Shown here: one piece after another, positions 24,715 through 36,544 of the stretch
Numbering within the stretch: position 1 is the first letter of the stretch
Layout of the letters: the number at the start of each line of letters is the position of its first letter
From: Diprion similis
Lineage: Eukaryota > Arthropoda > Insecta > Hymenoptera > Diprionidae
Direction: 5' to 3'
NCBI RefSeq assembly: GCF_021155765.1
Contig: NC_060106.1
Location: 8,625,501 to 8,689,500 of the forward strand
DNA length: 64,000 bases
Translations under genes and position numbers: made by a program
The notes under the pieces: model-generated
What the model was told of the DNA's origin: nothing
Database searches by the model: none
Seen by the model: the letters and a program-made list of their open reading frames with translations, nothing else

Positions 24715-27700
24715 ATGGTGGACGAGAATCAGGTGATAACATTACAGAGGAGTGATGAGTTCTGCGGTCAGTTTATCACTGCGTTTCGTACGTTACGTTA
24801 CCTCATGATTTATATGGGAATTTGGCCAGAAAGGAAATATGAGAAATTGTACAATTTATTCTGGTATTTTCATTTGGCAAGTTTATCATTCCTAATCTAC
24901 GGTTTAGTATGTGGCCTCGCCGACGTTAGTCACGACATGGATAAATCCATTTCTAACTTGGGTATGACAAGCGCAGTAATATGTGTTATTTGCAAGTGGT
25001 TGACGTTTTCTTGGAACAGAGTACTCATCAGAAAGCTGATGCATTTTATGAATGAAGATTGGATTAACTTGGAAAACAATACTTTGATTTATAAAAGCGT
25101 ACGAAATCCAAGAAGATTAATGATGAAATACTACCGAGCCTTGAATATTTTCATCTGCACCATATTATTTATGGCTCTTATCGCTGTTATGAATTTGGTG
25201 GCCGATTCTGTTGTAGCCATGAATCACCATGGCAATGTTACAGATCAGAGTTACACTTTGCTTGTACCCTCTAGCTGGTATCGTCACAATCACAACCGAA
25301 GTTACACCAATCAGGTAATTAACAAACGAATACTTTCAGTAGAAATTGTAATAAAATCAAATCTGATACCTCCTCGAAAGAACCTTGTGACGATAAGGAC
25401 CAGGATTTTGAATACGCAAAACATTTGATTTTGTTTCACTAGAAGCACCACGTAGTGAAAACTATGTCAGAATGATTATTTGTCAAATGATTCTTTCACG
25501 ATCATTTATTTGGAAGGTGGTGTTTTTAAAAATTTGATGAATGATTCACCGAAGTTTCAAAATTCTCAAAAGATTAAATATTGACACGGAACCACTGAGA
25601 TCTGCCATGGTAAATTTAACGATGCGATCAAGACAGAGTATAGTTCAAACATGTAAATAACTAATATTTGAACGTATCGAAAAACTTTGACTTGAACAAA
25701 AATTATCGTTAAGCATGCACACTTTGGCTCATGCAAAGAAGTATGTTCAATGAAAATGTTAGCATTGTGTTCGTGTACCCGATTAATCATTGAATTAATC
25801 CAAATATTATTGACAATGGGAAAGCAACCGGTTTATTAGAATTTTACTATAATTGGAAGTTAAGATAATTACCGGCGGCTGATAATTCCGAGCTGTAACT
25901 ACAATCAGTGTAGAAACGATATATAGTAAAAAAATCTTATTCTGATACTATTTATTACGCACAAAGGAGCGCTTGACGAGCAATATCGCGGTATGGGAAA
26001 CAAACCCTGAAATTTTTCGAGTAAAATAAGGACACCAAGCTGATTTGTCGACGAGTTAGAAGAAAATTCATATCATTCATGCGATACTTGCCATTAAAAT
26101 TTGAACAATTATGTGACTGTTAATCGAACTTTCAATAATTCAAGATTCTGATTACCGCGCAAATGACGAGTATGGTATCAGGATTGCTCGGCAACACTTT
26201 GGTTGACGGTTTCTTCTTCATTACGGTCCTGCACACTACCGGTCAATTCGAGATCTTGAGGTACGTATAACTGCTCAAGTACGTGGTTGGCGTTTACAGA
26301 TCGGCAAGTGTTTTAACTCACTAACATTTCGACATTTTCTCAGTGATTTCATTGGAAGAACGAAATATGATTCATTGGATCCCGAACATGACAAAACAAA
26401 AGTCAAGGAGATGATAAGGCGTCACCAGATGTTATTGAAGTAATTTGTTGACTCTATAGTTTCAAAAAAGAATATGATTTACGAGGTTCGATGAAAACAA
26501 CTTTCTTTCAATTCCAGTGTGACAGCCGACATACAAGAGTGTTACGGTATGATTACCTTCCAGCAGCTGGCTATCTCTACACTCTATCTGTGTTTCTTCG
26601 AGTACGCATTTATTATGGTACGTATCAAACTTTTTGAATGTCAACGTGTCGCATTACCAAAACTATGAGGGCAGTGCCAACAATTATAAGCAACCGATGA
26701 AGTACCCTATAGTTCAATTCTGTTAGGATTTCTGATTAAGATCACGTGTACGAAGATCACGAGACTCAGTTGAGTCTCGAGCCAAGTTTCTTTCCCTCAA
26801 AAGAGAGTCGAGTTTGATCTACGGTATTGAAAATTTGTTTTCTTATAACTGTGGAAATGAAAATAAGGAAGTATACCGGTCTAGCTTCAATTATGTGCTA
26901 GTGCGGTACATGACATTATTTCGTAGATACCTAATTCAATCATATAAGTATCCTTGAAATTGTTTACTTCCAGGCTTAACCACTTTTGCACTTTCTACTG
27001 TAGAGAAAAAATTTAAAATTTACAGTGACTTTTGCATAAGGACTGATATAAATGTCCCACAAATATACGGAAAATTAGATAATACGCAATCCCATAACCA
27101 TCCCATTCTGAAAATCTGAGCTATGACAAAAGACATCTTAATTTTCCGACGGTGTGGACAAAAGTTATTTCTTCTATGGAAGCCCCAAAAAGCTATTTTT
27201 CCGTGACGGAAATGTTTTTTGGCTGTTACTGGATATCCATAGAAAAATGAAGCACCGATTACAAAAAATTCGTACTTTTTCCAAACAAATATCACCATGC
27301 GTTAGACACTTTTTCTAACAGCAATAAAGGCGAAAAATGAATGAAATAGTTGTGAGGCGATTTGGGGATACTTGTATCATAGTACGCCTGATAAAACATC
27401 AGCATAGCGATCAAATGAAAATTTTGGCGCCTGCATAACTTACTCAAAATTGGCGGAATTTCCTACGTGCGCTCTAGACTGTCATCTCAGAATCCATACT
27501 TTCATTTTCAAGGATCTTGTTTTGGAGCAGATACGAAAACAGAAAAGAGTTTGTTCTGGGCTCAGTCGCAATTGATCAAATTTAAACTTCGCGTCTCCGT
27601 AAAGCTAGTTTCACTTCCGTTCTTTTATAATCATTATTTATTTCGAGGTTTGAAACGTATTATATGTGCTTCGGTGACGATGTAAGTTCCTTCAAGACTG

Positions 27701-28519
27701 TAATCCTTTGTGCGATAGGAACTACAAAAGGGCGGAGAAGGTCGAATGGTTGCGCTGAAGTACGCACTCACTAGTCTCACAGGATTGGAGAATATTTTCG
27801 TCTATTGTTTTCTTGGCGATAATTTGACTGATCAAGTAAGTATAATGAAGACTGGGGAATCAAAATCTTAAGTACAAAAAATGTTGATATTTCTTTTTTT
27901 CTCGTGTGACTGATGAATTTTCATATAATCATTATTTGAGGCGAAACCGTCTACCTGATAACGCGCGGAGAAGATAAATTTTTCGAACAATGATTCGGTG
28001 AAAACACGGCTTTGTAGAAACGGCTTGCAAGTAATTTTTTATAATTACCAGGATACCTTACAGAGATTATTATTATTATAATTAGATGTTCGATTCCAAC
28101 TGGAATTATGTAAACAAGGTTTTTCTATGCTTCTCAACTAATGCAGGTTTTTTCAATCTAGGGTTTGGCTCTCCGTATGGCTGTCTACAATTCAGAATGG
28201 TATAACACTACGCCATCTGTAAATCTCTCACTATCAATAGTAATGACAAAAGCATTGCAGCCGATAGTTCTCAGTGCTGCCAAAATCTTTCCTCTTACGT
28301 TGCAAAACTTCACAGTCGTAAGTATTATTATGATTACAAAATTCTCCGCACGTTCATATCAACGTGTTTTCTGTATGGATGCCAAAGTCTTCTGTTGTAC
28401 GTTGTCGGTACCAAATGATCTCATATAATATCATCAGTACGTATATATTCTTGCAGATAATTAAATCGTCCGTATCATATCTTTCTGTACTACGGGCACT
28501 CAGCGTGTCTGAGGTCTGA
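24715..28519 (+). CDS. Odorant receptor OR-C (7tm_6 family), complete, 7 exons
   Basis: Odorant receptor of 415 residues, predicted Orco-partnered channel subunit. Coding exons: 24715-25314, 26145-26260, 26344-26439, 26518-26617, 27719-27835, 28162-28317, 28457-28519; all GT-AG and in phase. Exon 1 begins MVDENQVI and contains MIYMGIWPERKYEKLYNLFW and SSWYRHNHN (the usual P after SWY is R). Exon 2 holds MVSGLLGNTLVDGFFFITVL, exon 4 TADIQECYGMITFQQ, exon 5 ENIFVYCFLGDNLTDQ. The C-terminus is SYLSVLRALSVSEV. The frame is open upstream to 24511, but the shared initiator lies at 24632 and paralogues start at the position aligned with 24715, so the shorter start was taken. Intact; ligand unknown. 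Confidence 0.91.
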
Positions 28520-28785
28520 ACAAATATGAATCATCGATTAAATAGACGAAATACGGTAGATAGAATTCGTTACCAAGATTCGTGTAAGGATGATGGATTT
28601 TACTCTACTTAATGAGTATTCGATCGCTCACGACGTGTTGAAACCGATTTTATTTCCATAAGGATAAATTATAGTTTTATGTTATATTCTATGAATTAAG
28701 AGAAGAAAATAGAGACACCACATTATATGACACAGTTTTTGCGCCGCTAAATTCTCTGATATTTATTCTTACTCAACATGTGTCG

Positions 28786-28960
28786 TACAGGGTGAGTCAC
28801 TTGATGTGCCTAAAAGTTTAGTTAACGCGACGTTAGTCCCTTCAGCCAAACAGAGAAGCTTTGATATCTTAGCTTCGATTATGGTCCTACAAACTGTGTG
28901 CGTGATTTCGCGTCAACTAAGCTCCTTCCATTCCTGCCACATCCAGTGACTCACCCTGTA
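28786..28960. mobile_element. 171-bp mariner-type MITE with TA target duplication
   Basis: CAGGGTGAGTCAC at 28788 and its exact inverse GTGACTCACCCTG ending at 28958 form the terminal inverted repeats, flanked by TA dinucleotides. The interior has no coding potential. Short length, TA duplication and these ends fit a non-autonomous Tc1/mariner element. At the paralogous site after OR-B (about 19150-19175, AACATTTATCATCC then GCTCTAGCACAGATG) the element is absent, which supports insertion after that duplication. Confidence 0.8.
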
Positions 28961-29139
28961 TACTCTTGCACAGATGATTGAAACTGTCCTATACGATGCA
29001 TCGGCGACTGAAAAAACTCGTCATCCGTTGTTTGTCATAAACCATGGCACGCACGTAGTCAACAATGCGTTGAGTTTAGTTGAGAATTAGAATTCACTAT
29101 ATTGTACACACTGAATTGACGAAAATCCATAAATGTGAA

Positions 29140-29145
29140 AATAAA
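29140..29145 (+). terminator. Candidate polyadenylation signal of OR-C
   Basis: AATAAA 621 bp after the OR-C stop (about 450 bp if the MITE is not counted), in the block that also follows OR-A and OR-B. If it is used, the MITE would lie in the 3' untranslated region. Confidence 0.35.
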
Positions 29146-30381
29146 TTAACGTTCATTCGAATTCAATAACGTTACTTCTTTGTGAGTCAATATTTTTGCT
29201 CAACCTGCATTCCTCTTTACTGGGTTATGATCTAAACTTATGGTCTAATCTACAGTGAAAGTAGTTACTCGCGATTTCTAGGATTGTTGAGTTTACAAGT
29301 TGTAATGACATTTCGAGTGTCCTGAACAATTACTGGATATATGGTTTCTTACTAAATTTCCACGTCAATCGAGGTAGACGGTTGCGAAAAATCCTGCATC
29401 CATTAAAATATTGTTTTTTTCTTCAATATGGAGTTGAAACATGTTTTAGAATGGCGAAGTCTCCTATTCTTGGATGCAGAAGACTGCGGTTCTAACAGTC
29501 AATGATCTTAGAATACCACACCATTTTTTCGCTATCGAATTTCAGAGTGGTAATAGCTCATGTACTTCTTAGGATGGCTCTTATATTAAGGATTTGAACA
29601 AATTTTTCTACAAATAATTATCTGAAAAACATTTTGGTAGCGTAATTTTGTGTCGCAATTCACAATGGTGCATACAGCATCATTTTGTTTCTCGTTTGAA
29701 TAACTGCTATTCCAGGATATTGAAAGGTTATTTATTTTTTCAGCATTAGATGAATGTTTAAAAATCCAAAAACATTGTGAATCCGAGGCATGTCGGCAGC
29801 GCAAGATGAAAAAAAGTTGAAGGTCTTTTATACGACATTTTATACGGAAAAACAAGCGTCTTCAGGCCGACCATGAGCCAGTCCTCGAACTTCCCGTTTT
29901 CACACTGCAGGTTCCAAGTTCACGGAACAACGAAATAATAATATTCAATCCGAATCTCGAACTACAAATTCAGACTCGTGATTGACGTTTTAAAATCCCT
30001 TGGATTCGTATTAGCATTGAAGAAAATTATCAACACTTGCTGGGTTCTACTGTCACCATGTACTGTCGGACACAGTTCGGTTTGAATTCAATTTTCTTGC
30101 AACATTTGAATATGTATCCAGGTTTGTATTATTTTCTGGGCAAATCATCAGCTAGAGAAGTTGTAAGTATGTACAAGTAAATCAACGCCATTCGTTCGTA
30201 CAAAGTTGGGTGAACGTAGGATCGTAACACGTGACAGAATCGAACGTATTCAGTTTCACCCAGCAGAGGCAAGTTTTTCCACCCCACGATCAAACCCTCC
30301 GTCCGTAGAATCATTCCCTCCGTCAAAGCCCACTTTTTATTCAACGCTTCGCGTGGTTTCCAACTTTTCAATACTCATCGG

Positions 30382-30408
30382 CAATTATTTGAACCGAGTG
30401 TGCGATTC
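30382..30408 (+). promoter_or_regulatory. Upstream promoter element of OR-D
   Basis: CAATTATTTGAACC followed by GAGTGTGCGATTC, 215 bp before the predicted start site. It is nearly identical to the copies before OR-B and OR-G. The whole region 30340-30610 is unusually well kept between OR-D and OR-G. Confidence 0.55.
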
Positions 30409-30594
30409 TGACGTTCAACTTCGCCGTGATACTTCCAATTCCGTGTGCGCCAGACACATCGCAGAATATCCAAAATTCATGAACTTCGCCCACAGCGCAT
30501 GCATCTCTGCGGGGAACATCCTTTGCCATCGCCTGATCGCCGAGTGCTTTGTCTGTATTGACAGTATTTCTAATCCCCACTCTGACTGCTTTGG

Positions 30595-30628
30595 TCAGTC
30601 GTGAACAAAACTCCGCAGCAATTGCTTC
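30595..30628 (+). promoter_or_regulatory. Initiator and weak DPE of OR-D
   Basis: TCAGTC (30595-30600, +1 A at 30597) is a perfect initiator. GCTTC at 30624-30628 occupies +28 to +32 and matches RGWYV at four of five positions. Predicted leader 85 nt. No TATA box. Confidence 0.5.
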
Positions 30629-30681
30629 AATTTCAGTCTTTTACCAACGAAATATTCAATTGTAACACAGTGTAGAACGCA

Positions 30682-33559
30682 ATGTCGGAAGATGCTAAGG
30701 TCAGGATTATACAACGCAACCATATTTTGAGCAATCAATTCACCGGAGCGATTCGTAGTCTGCGTTACGTTATGATTTATTTAGGTATTTGGCTAGGAGA
30801 AAGATATCAGAATTGGTATCTTTTCGTGTGGTTTTTTCATTCGGCAAGTTTAATATATTTAACCGCCGGTTCAGTAGGCGGTCTCATCGTTCTTAGACAT
30901 GACGTGAACAAAATCATTAACAACTTGGGTATGTCAAGTCCAACGATACTCATTGTCTGTAAATGGCTTACATTCGCTTGGCGTAAAAAACTGTGCAAGA
31001 GGCTTATGCATTACATGAACGCCGATTGGGTCAACTTGGAAAAAGATACTCTTATCAATAAAAGTGTGCCGGATTCCAAACGAATAATCGTAAACTACTA
31101 CCGAACATCGAATTTTTTTGTCTGCACTTTCATAATCTTGGCTTCTGTTGCCACCGTGAATTTCCTTGGTCAATCTCTTTTTTCTCTCAACCAACGCGAT
31201 AATAATCTGGATAAGGATAAAATCTTCCCGATGCCTTACAGTTGGTATCCTGTGAATTACAACGGATCAAGTTATATTATTCAGGTAAATATGGAATGTG
31301 AATTTCCATCAAACACTAGGGTGAAAGTAGATTTGACAGTAATACGAAATAACTTTGCGTGGTTCATTGAATTTTGAATAATTCAAGTTCCTAGTGTTCG
31401 CTCAAATAAGTAGTATGCTATCAACGTTTCTGGCGACAACCGCAATCGACGGCTTCCTCGTTGCTGCGATTCTACACCTCAGTAGTCAACTCAAGATTCT
31501 GAGGTACGAAGAGCATGTGTGAAGAATGAACATAGATAAAATCTGTCGATTTGAAAGAATTCGATCCCACAAATCGTCTCGTTCTCTTCCAGACATTTCA
31601 TAGAAGGAATTACTTACGAACCGTGGCATCCTCAAAATTACAAGAAAAAAGTGAGAGAAATAGTGAAACGCCATCAAGTGCTGTTGAGGTAAGTCATATT
31701 GTATCGGCTACTGTTTTGAAAAAGTACTTTCTTCACTTACCTCTCAAACAATATCTCTTCAATTTTAGCGTAGCAGCCACGTTGCAAGAATGTTACAGCA
31801 TCATTGCCCTGCAACATGTAATGGCGTGTGTGCTTGCGCTCTGCTTTCTTGAGTGTTCATTTCTCATGGTATGTACGCAGTAGATTTTTTCAATTCTGAT
31901 AGCACTCTACAGAAGTGATATTTTTTGATGGTTTGAATCTTCATGGCATAATTTGATTGAAAATCATCAAATTGCAAATTAGATAGCAATTTTCATTTTT
32001 GATGCTGAATAATGGTGTCATTATTTCAAACTTTCGTTAGAAAAATTTTGGCTTATGGATCTTTTTAAACAACACGAATTTATGACGTTAGAATATTTCA
32101 ACAAATATCGTAAATATCTATGCACCTGTAAATAACAACCATGGCTACTCAATGGAATAATTTCAAACAAGTGGGAAAATACTCTGTCGTGAAACATTGT
32201 TGACAATGAAAATTTTATGTTATGCGAAAAAGCTTCAAGAGTTTCACTAACGGTTATTCAACGTCTGAATGTGGTTTAGGAATTACAAGAAAACGAAGCT
32301 AGCAGAACGAGTCTCTTAACCTTCGGACTTTTCGCTATAGGATCGCTGGAGACTGCCTTTATCTACTGTTTTGCCGGCGATTCGTTAACTAATGAAGTAA
32401 GAAAGATTAATTAAATCATCATGATTTATTGCAGTTTTATGATTTGCAAAAAAATTCCACTCCCGTTAGGTGCACGAATATCGCGGGAAAATCAAAAAAC
32501 TGAGAACGATTATAGAGCAAACTGAGGATTCATTGAAATCAGAGCCTCATCAAAATATGATACAATAGAATTTTGTTTACCCGAACGTCCGTCATCCGAA
32601 CCCCTTCGTTATCTAATCTACGCTTTGTTTCATTAGAACGTTCTATTACCCGAACAAAGATCTAAAATTTTGGAGAATGAGCCGCTGAAAGAAAAAAAAT
32701 GAATAATTATAAATCGTTGCATATCCATGAACATTTTTTCGTTGAAATCAACAACATTTTTATGAACTCTACACGCAAATGGAGTATAAACATAATTCGA
32801 CGTGTGAAAGCAACACAGTATGTGTGTAACATGAACTCAAAAATATATTCACTACCCCACTACGGTCCTAATGGTCGTTGTCGTGTAACATCATTTTATC
32901 TATCATATTATTGTTTCGCCATCCAATTTCTGACTAACCTAAATTAGACCCAGCCTCAATTGAGAGGTTACACCACCAAGTAATCTAGTAAAACCCCATT
33001 TTGAAAATTTTTACCAATGGTGGAATTTTTTCTCCATCAGGTATGGTCTAAAAAATGAAATTCTTCAACAAAAGGTACTAGCTATAGCATAGCATAAAGA
33101 AAAAAATGTTAAGTTTCGAAAATCAATAAAAAATTTAGGCGGTATCCGAACGTATCTTCGAACTGATAATGTATTCGTCTCAAATTAATGCACCTCATCA
33201 TTTTTAAGGGGATGGCTATCGGATTGGCTATCTACAGATGTGAATGGTACAGTTTCTCAAGATCGACTAATCTCTCATTATCGATAGTAATGATCAGAGC
33301 ACAGAAGCCGATAGAGATTAGCGCAGCCCAGATTTTCCCCCTCACGTTAGAAAATTTTACAGTAGTGAGTACTTTGATTTAAAAATTAGTTCGGCCTTTA
33401 TGTCTGTGTATACTCTGTATCAATGCCAATTAGATGTTCTGCCCTGTCTCCTAAACGGTAAATAACTCTATAACTGGTATTTGCATTCGTTTGCAGATAG
33501 TCAAAGCCGCTGCATCGTATCTCTCTACTTTACGAGCTTACAGCATGATGGAAGCCTGA
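30682..33559 (+). CDS. Odorant receptor OR-D (7tm_6 family), complete, 7 exons
   Basis: Odorant receptor of 416 residues. Coding exons: 30682-31284, 31388-31503, 31593-31688, 31769-31868, 32280-32396, 33209-33364, 33497-33559; GT-AG introns, all in phase. Exon 1 begins MSEDAKVR, has MIYLGIWLGERYQNWY (the usual GIWP is GIWL here), VPDSKRIIVNYYRTSNFFV and PYSWYPVNYN. Exon 2 holds TAIDGFLVAAILHLSSQLKI, exon 3 HFIEGITYEPWHPQNYKKK, exon 4 SVAATLQECYSIIALQH, exon 5 ETAFIYCFAGDSL. The C-terminus is SYLSTLRAYSMMEA. Its closest relative is OR-G, with the same SVAATLQ, ETAFIYCFAGDSL and SYLSTLRAYSM motifs; the two are counterparts of the three-gene block duplication. Intron 5 (about 0.8 kb) holds possible transposon-like words near 32580-32660. 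Ligand unknown. Confidence 0.92.
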
Positions 33560-34180
33560 AGAAAATTAAGTCAGTCAATCGGCGACGGGCAAAAAAAAAC
33601 TTTTGTGGGGACATTCATCGAACAGTTTTCAAAACACATTAAGTAGAATATGAAATCCGAAAAATTATGTTCATCTGTCGAGACTCCTTCGCATAGTAAT
33701 GATTTGAATCTCATGCTATTTGTGCGTGATGATATCTTTATGGAATCAAATCGGTTTTTTATTTGTCGACTTGAGCAAAAAATGCGTGATTAAGGTAAAG
33801 CCTACATTTTAACCGAAAATATACGAATATAAACGTAGTAGATAAAATTTTATCGATTTTGTAATTCCATTATTGTGTTACCTGAAATAGTTTCTGCAAA
33901 TAATATACCTATTAAACGTCAATTCAATTATATAATTTGCATTTATTCGACAATAATTGGACCTTACGAATATTCCAATCGTTGCTTATAATATAAAACT
34001 GAAACATTCGGCGGAACAGTTATCCATAACCTTATTCGAATTGCAAGTATAAGGTACACAATCCAATTTACTTCACGAAAACACGTAGAATGTTGGTCAG
34101 CCACCGATAATTTCACTCCAGTCTTCCGAAGTATCTACCCATCTACTAATTCATCGCCGGATTATTCGCTTGATTGATTG
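33560..34180. other. 3' flank of OR-D
   Basis: No gene. The variant polyadenylation signal ATTAAA at 33911-33916 is kept at the paralogous place after OR-G (43815-43820), in both followed by CG, and is the best candidate 3' end signal. Confidence 0.4.
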
Positions 34181-35420
34181 CATCAAATTAGCAACGAAAA
34201 GGTCATTCGCCGAAATGTAGTGTTTTGACTAGAGTTATGCGTACTCCGCACACCCTCGGAACATATTTTCCAAAATTGACCCGACTCTTCATGAATACGT
34301 ACTAGCTGCTGATCATGTGGTGTAAGTACCGTGACTTTTAGAGTGACGTACGGCGTTGTTGGAATGGGTGGAAGCATCTGCAGTCGTATAGTAGATCTAA
34401 TCAGATCCTTCGAAGTAGTTTTATTGCACATACAACGTTAACAAGGAGCTCGATCACCCACCTCGGAATCACCACAAATTGAAAAAGCCAAATAGCTAGC
34501 TACTGAATAGGCACTGGATTTGTAGCAACCTTCGGGATCCTGTAGCAGGTAACGACAGTCAATGCGGCATTAAATGGGACTGAACTTCAACACAAGCTCC
34601 ATGTACCATGATGGATGGTTTGCAAACGCTTTTCACAGTTGCAAATATCGCAAAATCACGCAGTAACTGGACATTGATTTAATCCCAAGGTGTTCATCAA
34701 CATTTTACGAATACATTTTGATATATGAATGCATTCTATAGCTTTCGTCATTGCTGGTATCAGGTTTCGCATCCAACGTAACGTTTACTGGCAACATTAA
34801 CTTGCACCCGCTAAAATATTCTTACCGTTTACAGATGCGCAGCAGTCTTTAGAGGCATCCTGAACCACTGGTGCCATTCACATCTCATCGAAACGGGATC
34901 CTGATACCCTGTGAACGCAGCTTAATCCACACACCGGGCCATCATGGCGGTTGTTGACACTCACGTGATGAATCCTGGCACGGATTTAGCTATCATAAAC
35001 TCAGGGTGATTGGTTACGGCACTGACTAACTCGAAGAACACTACTTGAACTAATTCGAAACCAACCACTCGCCAAACAACTCGTTGAATATTTCGGACAC
35101 ACCGGGCACGAGCTTTTCGCCATGACAACGATACCGCGTACAGCTTGCGATCAGCTGCTTTTTCAGGCAATGGGTGGCTGGATGGTATGCGGTGCTTCCA
35201 TCTCTGAAACAGTGGTTGAAATCTGCAGGACCGTCGAGGGTGCGCTATCCAGTATTATCCTGAGGATGGCGTCGGGGGTTGACGGAAGGTAAGGAACCCG
35301 CGAATCTCTTTATCCCAGTTGATGGTACGCCGTAGAAATCGATGCCTGCTATCGGCTGCTGAACGAAATATGCCGTCAGGGTTTGGAAAATTCTCGGTAG
35401 AGAGCATGGACGGATATTTT
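34180..35420 (-). other. Unrecognised GC-richer block, possibly decayed coding sequence
   Basis: A stretch of about 1.2 kb that is clearly GC-richer than its surroundings and has no counterpart in the second duplication block. On the minus strand several short open pieces follow one another in different frames, for example one at 34183-34431 with MLPPIPTTPYVTLKVTVL and one at 34961-35170 with KLYAVSLSWRKARARCV, separated by stops. This looks like a degenerate gene or transposon remnant, but I recognise no family and see no terminal repeats. Confidence 0.3.
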
Positions 35421-36219
35421 CATTTCTTACTTTTCGAGTGACAAGTAGGAAGATTCTAATCGCGGGACTTTTCGCTATTTATTACTACCAGACAAGATAT
35501 TTGACAATCATCATTTGTCTGGCATTTTTCTCTATAAATGTGAACTCTACAGCAGATTAGACTAATATTAGATTCGAATAAAAAAATTATCTGTTCCTCG
35601 CGTGTGTAAATTGATATGTATTTTCGTACTTCTGTGGAAAAACTTTTGACCATGGTCTTCAATGGAGGAACAATGCGCATGGTTTACGAGATTTGAATAA
35701 TACTCCAGGAAAAACTATCGAGATTGAAATAAAAATTCCACTTTATCAATTATGTCATTGCATTCGACACAACGTACGGCAATTTTTAGAATAATAATTT
35801 GTCATTTTGGAGTACATACGTCCACAATCTAATTTCATCGCTCCGAACTCATGTATAACTAATATCGTGGAAAGTGTTATATTCAATTAATAGAGATAGA
35901 ATGGAAAATATTCAGTTTCATTATTTTTGTTGTCATGGAAATTTAGGGTTTCAGTAATTCGTTCATTTAAACTCGTATTCAGAAGAGTCTTTTTCACAGG
36001 CAGGCGATCATCATGCGATAACGTATGACTGCGCATGTATCGATTCATCCAATCCTTTTGTGAGAAAGTTTCCTCAGGTAAAAAACACATAGGGCGACGA
36101 AATCAACCCTGAATCCAGACAGGGGGAGGGTATCCGCTGGATATTGCGACTCCGCCATATGCACAGTCCATTTTTTATTCAACGGTCTATCAAGTTTGGA
36201 ACTTTTCATCCTGCATTTG

Positions 36220-36246
36220 CAATTAGTTCTATCGAGTCCGCGCTTC
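36220..36246 (+). promoter_or_regulatory. Upstream promoter element of OR-E
   Basis: CAATTAGTTCTATC followed by GAGTCCGCGCTTC, 198 bp before the predicted start site. A diverged copy of the array-wide element. Confidence 0.4.
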
Positions 36247-36415
36247 CATTGTAAAAGTTTGTCGTGATACCTTCAAGTTGGGGGACAAGATATCCTGCAG
36301 GATTTAGAATGCATGAACTTTTTACACGGTAAAAGAAAACAAAATTTACTATCGACTACATCGATCTGCATGGACTATATCGATAGAATTTTTAATTCAC
36401 TTTGAGCTCGGCAGG

Positions 36416-36449
36416 TTAGTCGAGACTGAAGTTTCACAGTGAGAAGATC
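36416..36449 (+). promoter_or_regulatory. Initiator plus DPE core promoter of OR-E
   Basis: TTAGTC (36416-36421, +1 A at 36418) and AGATC at 36445-36449, again exactly +28 to +32. The promoter of this broken gene is better kept than its later exons. Confidence 0.5.
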
Positions 36450-36544
36450 ATCCTTCCCAGTCGCCGAAAGTTTGCCTATCCCGAGCTTGCGAAATAGAGC
36501 TCGAGTCTTTTATTAATCGCTTCGTGACTCTCTAGAAAAGAATA

